A stretch of 64,000 nt of DNA from Aedes albopictus. Its lineage: Eukaryota; Arthropoda; Insecta; Diptera; Culicidae. A model generated the notes under the pieces. That model saw only the letters and a list, made by a program, of their open reading frames with translations. It made no database searches and was not told where the DNA came from. Positions 22,712 through 33,361 of this stretch are shown here, piece after piece. Numbering within the stretch: the stretch's first letter is position 1; each line of letters begins with the position of its first letter. The stretch is from contig NC_085137.1 in NCBI RefSeq assembly GCF_035046485.1, forward strand, positions 457,121,004 to 457,185,003, written 5' to 3'. Position numbers and translations under genes: made by a program.

Positions 22712-25192
22712 TATCATAAGTTGAATTAACAAATTTGAAAATAGTAATTTTGCAATAACAGCAACTGACTGATGTCTTACAGATGAAATTAGTGAGCTCG
22801 TTCCACGCTATTATTTCTCAATTCGCTCCAAAGCATTAGAGGTTCAACTAAAGCGAGTGATATATGATATAGTGAGCTTGTTCCATGCTATTATTTCACA
22901 AAAAAAAACATCGGAATTGATGTTTTAGTATCTTACAATTCATAACATATTCTATTTGTTTTGATGTGGATCTCACCAATCCAGTTGGTGAAACACATAA
23001 CCTAATGCTTCACTAACTAGTCTTACCATTATGTTCAGCTGGATGACTAATAGAAGCTTAATGTTGCTGCTGCTGCACCTCTTTGCCTTCTCGTCCATTC
23101 TGTCTGGCCATCTGTATACACAACTTGACAACAAACTATGAATGTACAAATCGATAAATTATGCTGCAGAAAATTATTCGCCTGAACCCGACTTAATGCG
23201 AGTCGATACTTCCAGCCAGCTCTTGTCTAGCTCCAAACCAGATGTTCAAACATAGTCCGAGAGCACCCCGAAAGCTCCATCCAACCCGAAGCCCTTTCCC
23301 TTCACCCAACCAAAACCAACCTACACCATGGCATGGTCTCGTGTGCGCTAGGCCCGGCGCGTCAAACAGTTCTACAATTAAAAGTTTCGTAATCAATCGG
23401 TCGATCGAGCTACAGCTGTCTGTGCTGCCCGCGCTCGCTTACACGTTCAGCTCAGCAACTCAGCTCACTCACTGGAACGCGATTGTCCGTCCGTCCGGCA
23501 CGGTCCTCCCGCGCTTCAAGGGGCCTAGAAATCCAATTCGTTCGCTCGCTCGCGACGCGACATTAGCATCAACTCTCGGTTGGTTGGTTGGTTGGTTGCT
23601 TGCAGCAGCCAACAGACAACATGCATGCATGCAAAGGGATAATCAGGTGGGTCTTGACTGTTAGTTGGTACCGTCAACAGAGGATGAATTGGTCACTTGT
23701 TAACATTTTCTGTGGAACAGTTGAAAATTTCATCTGAGATGTGTAAAGAAATTTTCAAACAAAGTTGTTTTGTTAGAAAATGCATACCCTGTAATTCTAT
23801 TGCTTTCGAACATGTCAGAACAAATAAGAATGATGAGTTATAACTCGAAGTTGTATGGGATCAGAATGAACCTCATATGTCATTGATTTAAACTTGCCTA
23901 ACAGTACAGGTAAAGTTGCTAATATTTATCAAACAATCCTCACATAAGAATTGGCATTAACCTGAATCAAGAATACAAATAAATATGGAACGAGCTCACC
24001 AATAATCCTTGCCTATTGCATTTCAACAATCTGTGGTAAGATCTAGGGACTGATCTATAAATCGCGAGTACCATGCCACTGCGAAGTTGACTGTGTAATT
24101 GCCGATCGCATAAATAGATCTAGAGAGTTATGGGCCCATACATGTAACGAAATTGACACCGAGTTTTTCCAAAAAGTCACCGACAACAACGTCATTTGAC
24201 AAACGTCAAATCCCATAAATTGCACATTGTGTAAGGCCCCGAGACCGCGTGCTCGGCGCGGCAACAGGAGCATCTCCCAATTATTATGAGACGGAGACCC
24301 AGTTCCGTCGGCGAGTGCAATGTTTGCCATTTCACGATCGATCGGATCGGATTACGTAAAAGGCTCACGGAGACTCGTCTTCTTTTGATGCAGCAAAGCG
24401 CATCCATTTGGCAGCCAGGGAAAATAAAACCACCCCGAATCCCCCGACGTAGATGTCGTCTGACAGAGACGGTTGTTACGGATGGGATCGCACGGTGAAG
24501 ACTTCAGGCGCTCTAATAAAGCTCAATTAAAGAGTGTGCGGTAGCTGAAACACAAAAATGTTAAAGCAAAAGCCCACCCGGAGCCCGAAGGGGAGAAACG
24601 CGACGGAGATTAATGGGAGCGGCTAAATTGTTGCACTTTTTAATGGATGTGTACAATTGATTGCAGCCGCGGCGCGGCAGTGATGGGCCTTAAGCGCTGC
24701 AGCAATTGATAGATTTAGTGCGTGATGTAGGTAGGATAGACGCCACTCTCTGTTTCGATCAATTATTGTATGGTTTTCGAATTTCCCATTGCAGCTGGTA
24801 AACAAGATGAGTCGTTTTTTTTATGACGATCAATCACTGCGAGAAAGCGATAATTGAATTTTAGTCTCACCACACATCCACAACTGGCATTGAATGGCCT
24901 GTGGACGGAGAGACCCCCTGGTACCATGTGTTGCAATCAGTATTGTACTTGAGCTACTTTTTTTCTTTTAATTAGCTCGTGGTGGACAAAAAAAAAGGAT
25001 TGCGAAAACACAAGTAGTCTACAGATGGAACCGGAGACTGAGATTACCTCTGCATCTCCACGATTGTCACGAGAAGTGATGAATAACGTCATTGTGTATC
25101 ATCCTATAATAGAATGGTAACGTGAAACGAGCTCACCAATAACCCTTCCTTATTGTGGGTTTTCGCTGATGATTATTGTGTACCTGATTAGT
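22712..25192. other. Low-copy DNA with GC-rich islands, no gene recognised
   Basis: The 23230-23600 and 24230-24620 parts are GC- and CG-rich compared with the AT-rich surroundings. TTGGTTGG tandem repeats occur at 23578-23597. Frames of 91-140 codons (23242-23664, 24055-24330) overlap on opposite strands and carry no known domain. The stretch could contain regulatory DNA or untranslated exons; nothing proves it. Confidence 0.35.
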
Positions 25193-25640
25193 AGGGACAA
25201 TGGAAATTCGCGATTTCGCGGAAGCCGCGAAATCCGCGAAATTGGGCTACCGCCGCGAAACTTAGGAAATCTCGTGAAATGCCGCGGAATTTGGTAAAAT
25301 TACGAAAATACCCTGCAAAGTTCCATCAATTTCAAATTTTAAAACATAAATCTGATAACTTTTTACAGTGTAACGTTATTCATGATAACATATCCGCACA
25401 ATAAAAGTTTACGGCATTTTAAATATATGTTTCTTTTCCAGAGTTTTCATAAAATTTGTTATTTTTCCGAAGAAGTAATGATTATACCTCACAAAATCAA
25501 ATAAATTATCCAATTGGCATGCGAAAATGGAGTTAACTCTAACAAAACGGTCAAAAATATAAGGCCGCGATATCGGTGCGAAATTCACAAAAGTAGCCCG
25601 CGAAATTTAAGAAATTTTGCCGCGAATTTCCATTGTCCCT
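25193..25640. mobile_element. 448-bp TIR element with CGCGAAAT sub-repeats
   Basis: A perfect 20-bp terminal inverted repeat is present: AGGGACAATGGAAATTCGCG at 25193-25212 and its reverse complement at 25621-25640. Sub-terminal CGCGAAAT/ATTTCGCG motifs repeat several times near both ends. No convincing target duplication was seen, so the superfamily is unclear; the ends loosely resemble hAT termini. There is no coding capacity. Confidence 0.8.
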
Positions 25641-26486
25641 CAAGCATACCAAGCAAGTTCGGACCCATAAAGTAGCTAGGGCATTGTGTGTCCCAAGGAT
25701 ACCTTACGGATCCGAACTGTGGAACAAAGCTAGAACCTCAACACAATTATAATTTTTGAATTCTGCTCAGGCGCTTTCAAGACACTTCACCGGTAGCTAC
25801 TGGCTACCACGGGTACACATGGTAGCGGAGAACCGGTTACTAAGGCTGCGTAGTCCTTCAGCGTGCATCGAGTCAGTGGCACGATCTTACGTCGATGAAC
25901 CTCCCTTCGTTAGCCACTAGCCTTCGTCTATGGCAACGGGCATGGGATGCTGAATACCCTAAGATCGATCGTGTGAGGGAAGCATGCATGGCTGGTGCCA
26001 ACCCTGAAGTGGCTCCGGCTATCTTAACAGAGATTGCAGCTTCGTCTGACGCCAGAGGTAGAGAGATTAAGAGTTTGAGGGCGAATTTTAAGAGGGGTCG
26101 CTAGCTACGATACGCGAGATATCGTACTTCGACAAAGTACCATGGGTAAGGCAGTACCAAGACTTGAAGGTTGGCTCTCTAAGCATTGAAGTTGAACCTG
26201 AAAGAAATGACGCTGGTGTCCGTCCTCAGGAGCGGAAAGGTCAACAAAACGAATTGGCTTATACATAACTCCAGTTCTCGGATGCGAGGAACACCAGCTT
26301 GAGGTATCCAAGAAATCAGAGGAACGAGTGCAAGAGATAAAGAGGGAGGGTGTCTACTTCACCGATGGATCATTAGTACAAGAGGAAGTAGGTTATAGAG
26401 TGTCTGGAGAGGCCAGAAGCCGCTGCGGTCGGTTACCCGGTCTCTGTGGTATCTTCTCAGTTAAGGCTTATGCACTACTAGACCTA
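25641..26486 (+). pseudogene. LINE C-terminal fragment with RNase H start
   Basis: A decayed plus-strand reading gives IPYGSELWN and WLPRVHMVAENRLLRL in the region between LINE RT and RNase H (near 25690-25860). YFTDGSLVQE follows near 26353-26382, containing the first RNase H catalytic Asp, then FSVKAYALL near 26455-26481. The expected catalytic Glu (AEAYALL in such domains) is replaced by Lys. Frameshifts and stops are present. The fragment stops abruptly where the GC-rich satellite module begins and is from a different LINE than the LOA copies. The clade cannot be settled. Confidence 0.7.
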
Positions 26487-26660
26487 GAGAGAGAGACCTG
26501 TGCGCCGCCGCGCCACGCCGCCGCCGCCGACACTTTTTGTCCCACGCCGACGCCGACTGAGGTATCGGCGGCGCGCCATACGCCGCTGTTTGTCACGCCG
26601 CCGCTTTTCATTTTTCACGCCGGTGATCAGTGCACGAACAAAATTAAATTTACATAAAGT
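26487..26660 (+). repeat. GC-rich terminal module of the satellite unit, copy 1
   Basis: After CTAGACCTA and a GA run comes CCTGTGCGCCGCCGCG, then dense GCCG repeats, CCATACGCCGC, GTTTGTCACGC and CGCCGGTGATCAGTGCA. The last portion (about 26577-26655) is matched in reverse orientation at 47190-47258, next to another satellite block. CCTGTGCGCCG also recurs near 44415. Being found beside separate satellite blocks suggests it is a fixed part of a composite repeat. Confidence 0.7.
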
Positions 26661-26779
26661 TCAGAAAAAAAAATCTCCCGATCACTCTCATAACAGTTTG
26701 ACTACAATAATTGATTTCTCAACTCTTAGAACTGTTTTTTTGATTTTTCATTAGATATCATTAATTATTCATCATTTAC

Positions 26780-27837
26780 ATCTCTCCAGAAGTTCCTTCA
26801 GAGATTCTTCCAGAAGGATTCAGTGATACTTCCAGGAGATACAGCTGGGAATCCTCAGGGATCTCTCAGGGAGATTTCGACAGGAGTACCTTCAGGGAAA
26901 ACTCAAAGCATTCTTTCAGGAGAGTTCAGGGATGCCTCCTAGAGATTCATCAGAGATTTATCGAGAAGATCCTTCAGGGATTCTCATAGGAGGTCCTTCA
27001 GAGATTATTTTGCGAGCTCCTTCGTGGATTCCTTTAGAAGTTCCTTCAGAAATTCCTACAGGAGTTTCTTTAGCAACTAGTCCAGGAGATCCTTCAAAAA
27101 TTTTTCTAGAATTCCAACAAAGGATTTTTCCTGATGTTCAGTAGGGATTGCTCAAGAGGATAATTCGGGTCACTCCGAGAGTTTCATCAAGGGTTCTTAC
27201 AGAAATTGCTTCTAGCATCCCTTCAGGAATTTCTTCAAGAATCCTTCCTGAAATTCTTTCGGGGATTCCTCTTAGAATTACTTCGGGATGCCTCAAGTTT
27301 TTTTTTCAAAGACTCTTGCAACTCCTGCAGGACTTTGCAGGAGGTCTTTAAAAATAAGTCTAGGAATTCCTACAGGGATTTCTTTTGAAGTTACTTTAGA
27401 AATTCCAACAGGAGTTCTTACAGGAATTCTTACAGATTTTTCTTCAGAGATTCCTCCTGCAATTCTTTAGGGGTTCCTGCAGAAGTTCTTTTGAAAATCT
27501 CTACTTCAAAGAATCATATATGAAGATCCAAGGATACGTCCAGGATATTTCAGGGATTACTCCAGAAGGTTATTTAGGGATTCCTATATAATAGTTCCTT
27601 CCAAGATTCCTTCAGAATATCCTTAGGGAATTCCTCGAGAAGTTCCTTTAGGAATTCTTCCGGAAGTTCTTCTGGAGATTCCTCCTCGGGTTCTTTCAGA
27701 TTGTGAATTGAGATTGAGATTTTTCCAGGGAGACTCACGGATGCCTCCAGGAGTTCATCAGAGATTTCTCCAGAAGCTCTTTCAGGAATTCCTACAAGAT
27801 TTTTTTCAGGGAATCTTGTAGGAACTCCCATGGTACA
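26780..27837 (-). repeat. GGAATTCC-type satellite, block 3 (reverse orientation)
   Basis: The satellite family reads here as AGGGATTCCTCCAGAAGTTCC-type units, the reverse complement of blocks 2 and 4. The block abuts the GC-rich module on its left and the coding part of a LINE on its right with no spacer. Confidence 0.85.
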
Positions 27838-29573
27838 GGCTGGGGGGAACTGTACGACGACAGCCGTTCAACTTTGATATATGACCTCTGCGACGACTTC
27901 AACATGACCATTTTGAACACCGGAGAAGTTACGCGAGTGGCACCTCCAGCTAAAGATGGCAGTCCTAGAGACAGCCGATTAGACCTCTCAATCTGTTCGA
28001 GCTCACTATCGCTGGAGTGTACATGGAAGGTTATCCAGGATCCCCATGGTAGTGATCATCTTCCGATCGTTGTTTCTATTTCCAATGGTTCACGGCAACC
28101 TCCATCTATCGACATTTCCTACGACCTCACGAAACACATTGACTGGGGGAAGTACGCGGAAGCAATTATCGACGGTGAGCAATCGGTAGAAGTCCTTCCA
28201 CCGCGGGAAGAGTATCGGTTTCTATCAGAACTGATCATCAGTAGCGCGCTTCAGGCACAACGTCGGCCAGTGCCAGGTCCATCGGCTCGCAGGAAACCCC
28301 CCAATCCGTGGTGGGATAGCGAGTGTACAGAAATCTATCGCGAAAAATCCGCTGCGTTCAAAGAGTTTCGGAAACGCGGTTCGGTCGAAAACTTCAAGCG
28401 GTACGTTTCCCTTGAAAGCAAGTTCAAAAACTTGATCAAGGCGAAGAAAAGCGGTTACTGGCGTCGGTTCGTCGAGGGTTTATCGCGCGAGACATCAATG
28501 AGAACTCTTTGGAACGTCGGGAGAAGAATGCGTAACGCGTTGTCGGTAAACGAGGATCGAGAAAGCTCTCCTCGGTGGATTCTCAAGTTCGCAAAAAAAG
28601 TTTGTCCAGATTCCGTACCCGTGGAGCGAATAATTCGTGATGTTTCCGAGGATAGGGACGACATGGATAGGCCGTTTTCGATGGTTGAATTCTCACTTGC
28701 TCTTCTTTCATGTAACAATTCCGCTCCAGGAATGGATCGAATTAAGTTCAACTTGCTTAAAAACCTCCCCGACGTCGCTAAGAGGCGCTTGTTGAACTTG
28801 TTCAATCAGTTCCTGGATAACAACATCATTCCGGATGATTGGAGGCAAGTGAGAGTGATAGCTATTCAAAAACCCGGGAAACCCGCGTCGGATCATAATT
28901 CGTACCGTCCAATCGCGATGTTGTCTTGTCTACGGAAGTTGTTGGAGAAGATGATTCTCTTTCGACTGGACAAATGGGTTGAATCGAATGGCATGTTGTC
29001 TGATACACAATTTGGTTTCCGCAGAGGCAAAGGAACGAACGACTGTCTTGCGTTGCTTACTTCAGAAATTCAGCTTGCCTTTGCTCAAAAGCAGCAAATA
29101 GGCTCAGTGTTTTTGGATATTAAGGGAGCTTTTGATTCAGTTTGTGTCGATGTTCTCTCCGACAAACTACACGAAAGTGGCCTTTCACCAATTTTGAACA
29201 ACTTTTTGTATAATTTGCTGTTTGAGAAGCAGATGAGTTTTGCTCATGGCGACTTGACAGTTTCACGAATTAGCTACATGGGTCTCCCCCAGGGTTCATG
29301 TCTAAGCCCCCTTCTTTACAATTTTTATGTTAGAGACATAGATGATTGTCTCATGGAAAATTGCACGTTAAGACAGCTTGCGGATGACTGTGTTGTTTCT
29401 ATAACGGGATCAATAGCTGTCGATCTGCAAGGACCACTACAGGATACTTTGGACAATTTGTCTACTTGGGCTCTTAAGCTGGGTATCGAATTCTCTCCGG
29501 AGAAAACTGAGATGGTTGTCTTTTCTAAAAAACACAAACCGGCAAAGTTTCCGCTCCATCTGATGGGTAAGGC
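27838..29573 (+). CDS. LINE ORF2 (APE endonuclease C-terminus + reverse transcriptase), cut by assembly gap
   Basis: An uninterrupted plus-strand frame can be read from 27841 (residues WGELYDDSRS) into the gap, so the start is a truncation point, not an initiator. With residue 1 at 27874, SDHLPIV (60-66) is the endonuclease SDH motif. NPWWDSE is the linker, PGMDRI and YRPIAML are RT finger motifs, FLDIKGAFDS (about 415-424) holds the first catalytic Asp, GLPQGSCLSPLLYNFYV (about 470-486) is box B-like, and LADDC (about 502-506) the catalytic Asp pair. The motif style fits the I/R1 group; the clade is not settled. More than 570 codons without a stop suggests a young copy. The frame continues only formally across the Ns. 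Confidence 0.85.
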
Positions 29574-30073
29574 NNNNNNNNNNNNNNNNNNNNNNNNNNN
29601 NNNNNNNNNNNNNNNNNNNNNNNNNNNNNNNNNNNNNNNNNNNNNNNNNNNNNNNNNNNNNNNNNNNNNNNNNNNNNNNNNNNNNNNNNNNNNNNNNNNN
29701 NNNNNNNNNNNNNNNNNNNNNNNNNNNNNNNNNNNNNNNNNNNNNNNNNNNNNNNNNNNNNNNNNNNNNNNNNNNNNNNNNNNNNNNNNNNNNNNNNNNN
29801 NNNNNNNNNNNNNNNNNNNNNNNNNNNNNNNNNNNNNNNNNNNNNNNNNNNNNNNNNNNNNNNNNNNNNNNNNNNNNNNNNNNNNNNNNNNNNNNNNNNN
29901 NNNNNNNNNNNNNNNNNNNNNNNNNNNNNNNNNNNNNNNNNNNNNNNNNNNNNNNNNNNNNNNNNNNNNNNNNNNNNNNNNNNNNNNNNNNNNNNNNNNN
30001 NNNNNNNNNNNNNNNNNNNNNNNNNNNNNNNNNNNNNNNNNNNNNNNNNNNNNNNNNNNNNNNNNNNNNNNNN
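29574..30073. other. Assembly gap of exactly 500 N
   Basis: All 500 positions are N; the round number suggests a placeholder, so the true length is unknown. Sequence to the left is LINE RT thumb coding; sequence to the right matches a dispersed 3'-tail repeat. The missing part probably holds the rest of that LINE. Confidence 0.95.
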
Positions 30074-30180
30074 CAGTTGAGGTCGAAATACGTATCTGTC
30101 AAAGGATGCAAATTCTTAGTGGAATTCAAAGGAACCGTACTTAACCCGATTTTCTTTTTATTTTCTCGTTAATACAGATA
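30074..30180 (+). repeat. Dispersed retroposon 3' tail (CAGTTGAGGTCGAAATACG family)
   Basis: The stretch from CAGTTGAGGTCGAAATACG to GATTTTCTTTTTATT is repeated in reverse complement at 45286-45365. There it is the terminal part of an insertion with a 15-bp target duplication. It is therefore the 3' end of a retroposon, plausibly of the LINE to the left of the gap. A run of nine A follows at the junction with LOA copy B. Confidence 0.7.
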
Positions 30181-30189
30181 AAAAAAAAA

Positions 30190-30712
30190 CTACCAATCTG
30201 GTAAGTCCACTGTGACTCTTTTACACAAGGTTGTTTATGATATCGAGAAAGCATTTGCTCAAAAGCAATCCTGCTTGGGTGTTTTCTTAGATATCGAGGG
30301 TGCTTTTGACAACGTGCCTTTCGATGCCATATTGGAAGCCGCACGAGGTCATGGTATATCTCCATTGATTTCCAATTGGATTCACCAAATGCTCAAAAAC
30401 CGACATCTCTTCTCGACATTGCGTCAAGCGGCGATTAGGAATTTGAGTGTTTGTGAATGCCCCCAAGGGGGAGTCTTATCACCACTTTTGTGGAATCTCG
30501 TAGCATATACGCTATTGAGGCAACTCAATAATAGCGGTTTTCCTACTCATGGTTTTGCCGACGACTATCTAACATTGTTAGTCGGTATGTGCATCAGCAC
30601 CCTTTTCGACCTGATGCAAAGCGCCCTTCAGGTAGTTGAGGGTTGGTGTCGCCAATATGGCCTTTCGGATAATCCGAGTAAAACATCTATTGTTGTTTTT
30701 ACGGAAAGGTGA
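30190..30712 (+). pseudogene. LOA copy B reverse transcriptase fragment
   Basis: Contains VFLDIEGAFDN (near 30279-30311), CPQGGVLSPLLWN (near 30459-30497) and GFADDYL (near 30551-30571), all three RT palm motifs with both catalytic Asp positions intact. A stop at 30710-30712 truncates it where copies A and C continue with RNRNGVR. The fingers domain is missing because of the 5' truncation. Confidence 0.85.
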
Positions 30713-31451
30713 AACCGTAATGGCGTTCGACCTTTGCATCTCTTTGATTCGGAAATCGATGTGACTGAACATGTAAAGTACGTTGGAGTTATTCTTGATT
30801 CCAAGCTTTTCCGGACACCTCACATTGAGTTCAGAATCAAGAAAGCTTGTTTGTCCTTCGGGTAATGCCGGCGAATCTTTGGTACAACTTGGGGTCTAAA
30901 ACCCAAATAAATCAAATGGATTTACACAACTGTGGTTCGGCCAACATTGGCCTATGGATGTCTTGTGTGGTGGCAAAAGGGCGAAATGAGAACGATACAA
31001 TCAAAGTTAGGCCATCTCTAAAGGATGTGTTTAATGGCGATGTCTGGAGCGTTCTCTTCAACTCCTACGGCAGCGCTCGAAGTTCTCTTTGACGTTGCCA
31101 CACTACACATTAATCTCAAACAAGAAGCACTTTCTTGTACTTACCGCCTATGGGTACTCGGTTTACTAGAGGAAACTCCTGTGAAGCGCAGTTCAACACA
31201 CACCTCGTTGTTTCCACTTTTGGTGAATTGGGACAAAGTTGTCCTTGCTCCAACTGATCTTATAATTGCTTGTAATTTTCCATATAGGACATTTTCCACG
31301 AAATTCCCTTCCCGGGAAGAGTGGGCATCTGGATATCTGGAATGAAGTATTTCAGACGGCATCGTATGTTACACTGATGGCTCCCTTCTCGAAGGTCGAG
31401 CAGGTGCTGGTGTATATTCTCGTTAGCTAAGGCTGTATCAGTCTTACTCAC

Positions 31452-31949
31452 TTGGTAGACACTGCACTGTTTTTTTTTCAGGCCGAAATCTTTGCTCTTA
31501 TGTGCGGAGTGCAATCAGCACTTCAGCAGCACGTAATGGGTAAAGTAATATACTGCTGTTCAGATAGCCAGGCTGCTATTAAAGCACTTGCTTCGGCCAA
31601 CTCCAGGTCGAAGGTAGTTATCGCTTGTCGAGCTCAAATCGAGGAGCTGAATTCAGCAAACGCTGTTCACCTTGTATGGGTACCTGGCCATTCTTCCATC
31701 GCTGGAAATGAATTGGCTGATGAGTTAGCTCGCACTGGAGCATCACATGACTTCATTGGCGCTGAGCCAGCTATTCCGATATCGAAGTGTTGGGTAAAGC
31801 CTGGGTCGCCACTCAACACAGACAATAGTGGAACAGTTTGGAGTCATGTCGTCAAACAAAATTATATTGTACTGAGCCATCGCCAAGGGTGGCGAAGTAT
31901 CTTACAAATCTGTCAAAGCAGAATTGCAGCATTCTGGTCAAAGCATTAA
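31452..31949 (+). pseudogene. LOA copy B RNase H fragment
   Basis: FQAEIFAL (catalytic Glu, near 31480), CCSDSQAA (catalytic Asp, near 31556-31580) and HLVWVPGHSSIAGNELADEL (near 31668-31728, the His loop and final Asp) are intact. The first-Asp motif YTDGS lies upstream near 31370 in a different frame, so a frameshift separates the two parts. A frameshift also precedes the cysteine-rich tail. Confidence 0.8.
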
Positions 31950-32318
31950 CTGGCCATTGCCGACTCAGCTATCACATGGCGAATATTGAGTGTGATAGCT
32001 GTGAATCCTGAATCTTCAGGATATTCTGTTGTTCTTAACCCGCTGTGGTAAAGAGCTATAGGCTCTCTTTCGCTTTATGCGTTATTTCAGTGCCCTTTTT
32101 CAGGGCGCTGTTTAAACCCATTCTGGTGCGCTTGTGCGTTAGTACCCTCTTCCAGGTTATTTTTTCCTATTTCCCTACCTGTCCTTATCCCTATCCTTAT
32201 CCTTATTTCCTTCCTTTTCCATCAGGTAGATAATGAAATAGGCTGTTATTTTGGCGATGGCACAAATGTCCCAAATGGAGGATAATGTGCCTGTAGAGCC
32301 GGCCTTCTGATACCTGAT

Positions 32319-32835
32319 ACACAAAAGCAGCAGTTCTTCATCACCGTTCAATTTTCACTTTGCCAGTTTCACTTATTGAACTGACCTTCAAATCACACCC
32401 CAAAAAAGTTCTGTGGCACTTCAAAGTTGAATTTCACTGCAGCAGAATGCAGCAGTAGCTGCTCAATTAATGACATCAATTACTTTTTCCCGTCGGTAAA
32501 ATGTCAAGAACAAGTTGTCTGCGTCTCAGGGGAGATGCAAGCAAATGTTTCTGTGGAACTTCTGCATACGAAACATCGCATTGCACAACCACAGAGAAAC
32601 ATTTCTTCGTTGCACTGTGATGGCGTTCTATGATCTGGTGGGCAAAATTGTCATCAACTTAACAAAAATATCAACCGAAATATTTTGATCGCTATATTCT
32701 AAACTTACATCTACCTCAGTTTAAAGCTTTCTGCTTATTTGATTTGATTTGGATTGCGAACTTTTCGAATACACAACTAACGACAAAATCATAATTCTTG
32801 ATCATTCTACACACCAAATTTTTTGAAACGCTTCC
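32319..32835. other. Low-copy DNA, no gene seen
   Basis: AT-rich sequence between LOA copy B and the next repeat. The similar string GCAGAATGCAGCAGTAGCTG near 32442-32461 is low complexity. No coding domain. Confidence 0.3.
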
Positions 32836-33054
32836 AGCACAAAAAAAAATCAGCAAAATAAATTGCTGAAATTCAGCAGAATTTTTGCTGAATCTCAGCA
32901 CAACGTTGCTGATTAACTGTCAAAATTGCTGGAAGGTTCAGCAAGTTGAAAAATAATTGCTGATATTCAGTAAATTCGCATTGCTGAATGAAATCAGCAC
33001 AAACAAAATCAGCAAAGTTTGCTGAATACCAGTAAACAAAATTTGCAGTGTACA
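32836..33054. repeat. TCAGCA/TGCTGA-rich inverted-repeat element
   Basis: More than a dozen copies of TCAGCA or TGCTGA occur in about 220 bp, in both orientations, giving many nested hairpins (for example AATTGCTGAAATTCAGCA). It starts near CCAGCACAAA and ends near TTTGCAGTG. It is probably a MITE with sub-terminal repeats; ends are approximate. Confidence 0.65.
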
Positions 33055-33361
33055 CCCTAAAACGAAACAACACAGGCTTGTGTACAATGTACACAGATTT
33101 GTGTACTACTAGATCAGCCTCCACCCCTGTGTCAAATGTACACAGTCACTTTTCTGGCTCTATCGCGGGTATGGGAGCAAAGTTCATAACTAATTTTCTC
33201 TGAACGATGACATGCATTATCAGGAATCGATCAATGCAAAAATAATTGTTAATTTTGTTTTCATGCCAGCGCTGGAGCCGAAAAAGTATCTGTGTACATT
33301 TGACACAGCGGTGAGGCTGATCTAGTAGTACACAAATCTGTGTAACTTCTGTAACCGTGTA
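33055..33361. mobile_element. Palindromic MITE, ~55-bp inverted arms
   Basis: The left arm at 33090-33145, starting TACACAGATTTGTGTACTAC, is matched by an inverted arm at 33289-33344 ending GTACACAAATCTGTGTA. The arms share TCAGCCTC and the TGTGTCAAATGTACACAG segment. The spacer is about 145 bp. Outer boundaries and target duplication were not resolved. Confidence 0.75.

Larger units (their letters stand above)
30190..32318 (+). mobile_element. LOA-type LINE copy B, 5'-truncated
   Basis: This is the plus-strand equivalent of copies A and C, beginning abruptly inside the RT at the YQSGKST segment. It carries RT palm and thumb (30190-30850), connection (30850-31450), RNase H (31452-31949), a short 3' UTR and the characteristic 3' end GGCCTTCTGATACCTGATAC at about 32299-32318. 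The frame is broken at about 30712, 31090 and 31345. The 5' truncation is typical of LINE insertions. Confidence 0.87.

Noticed and set aside
27874..30144. A single 756-codon frame spanning the N gap
   Set aside because: Continuity across 500 N is meaningless; only the part before 29574 is supported as LINE coding sequence.
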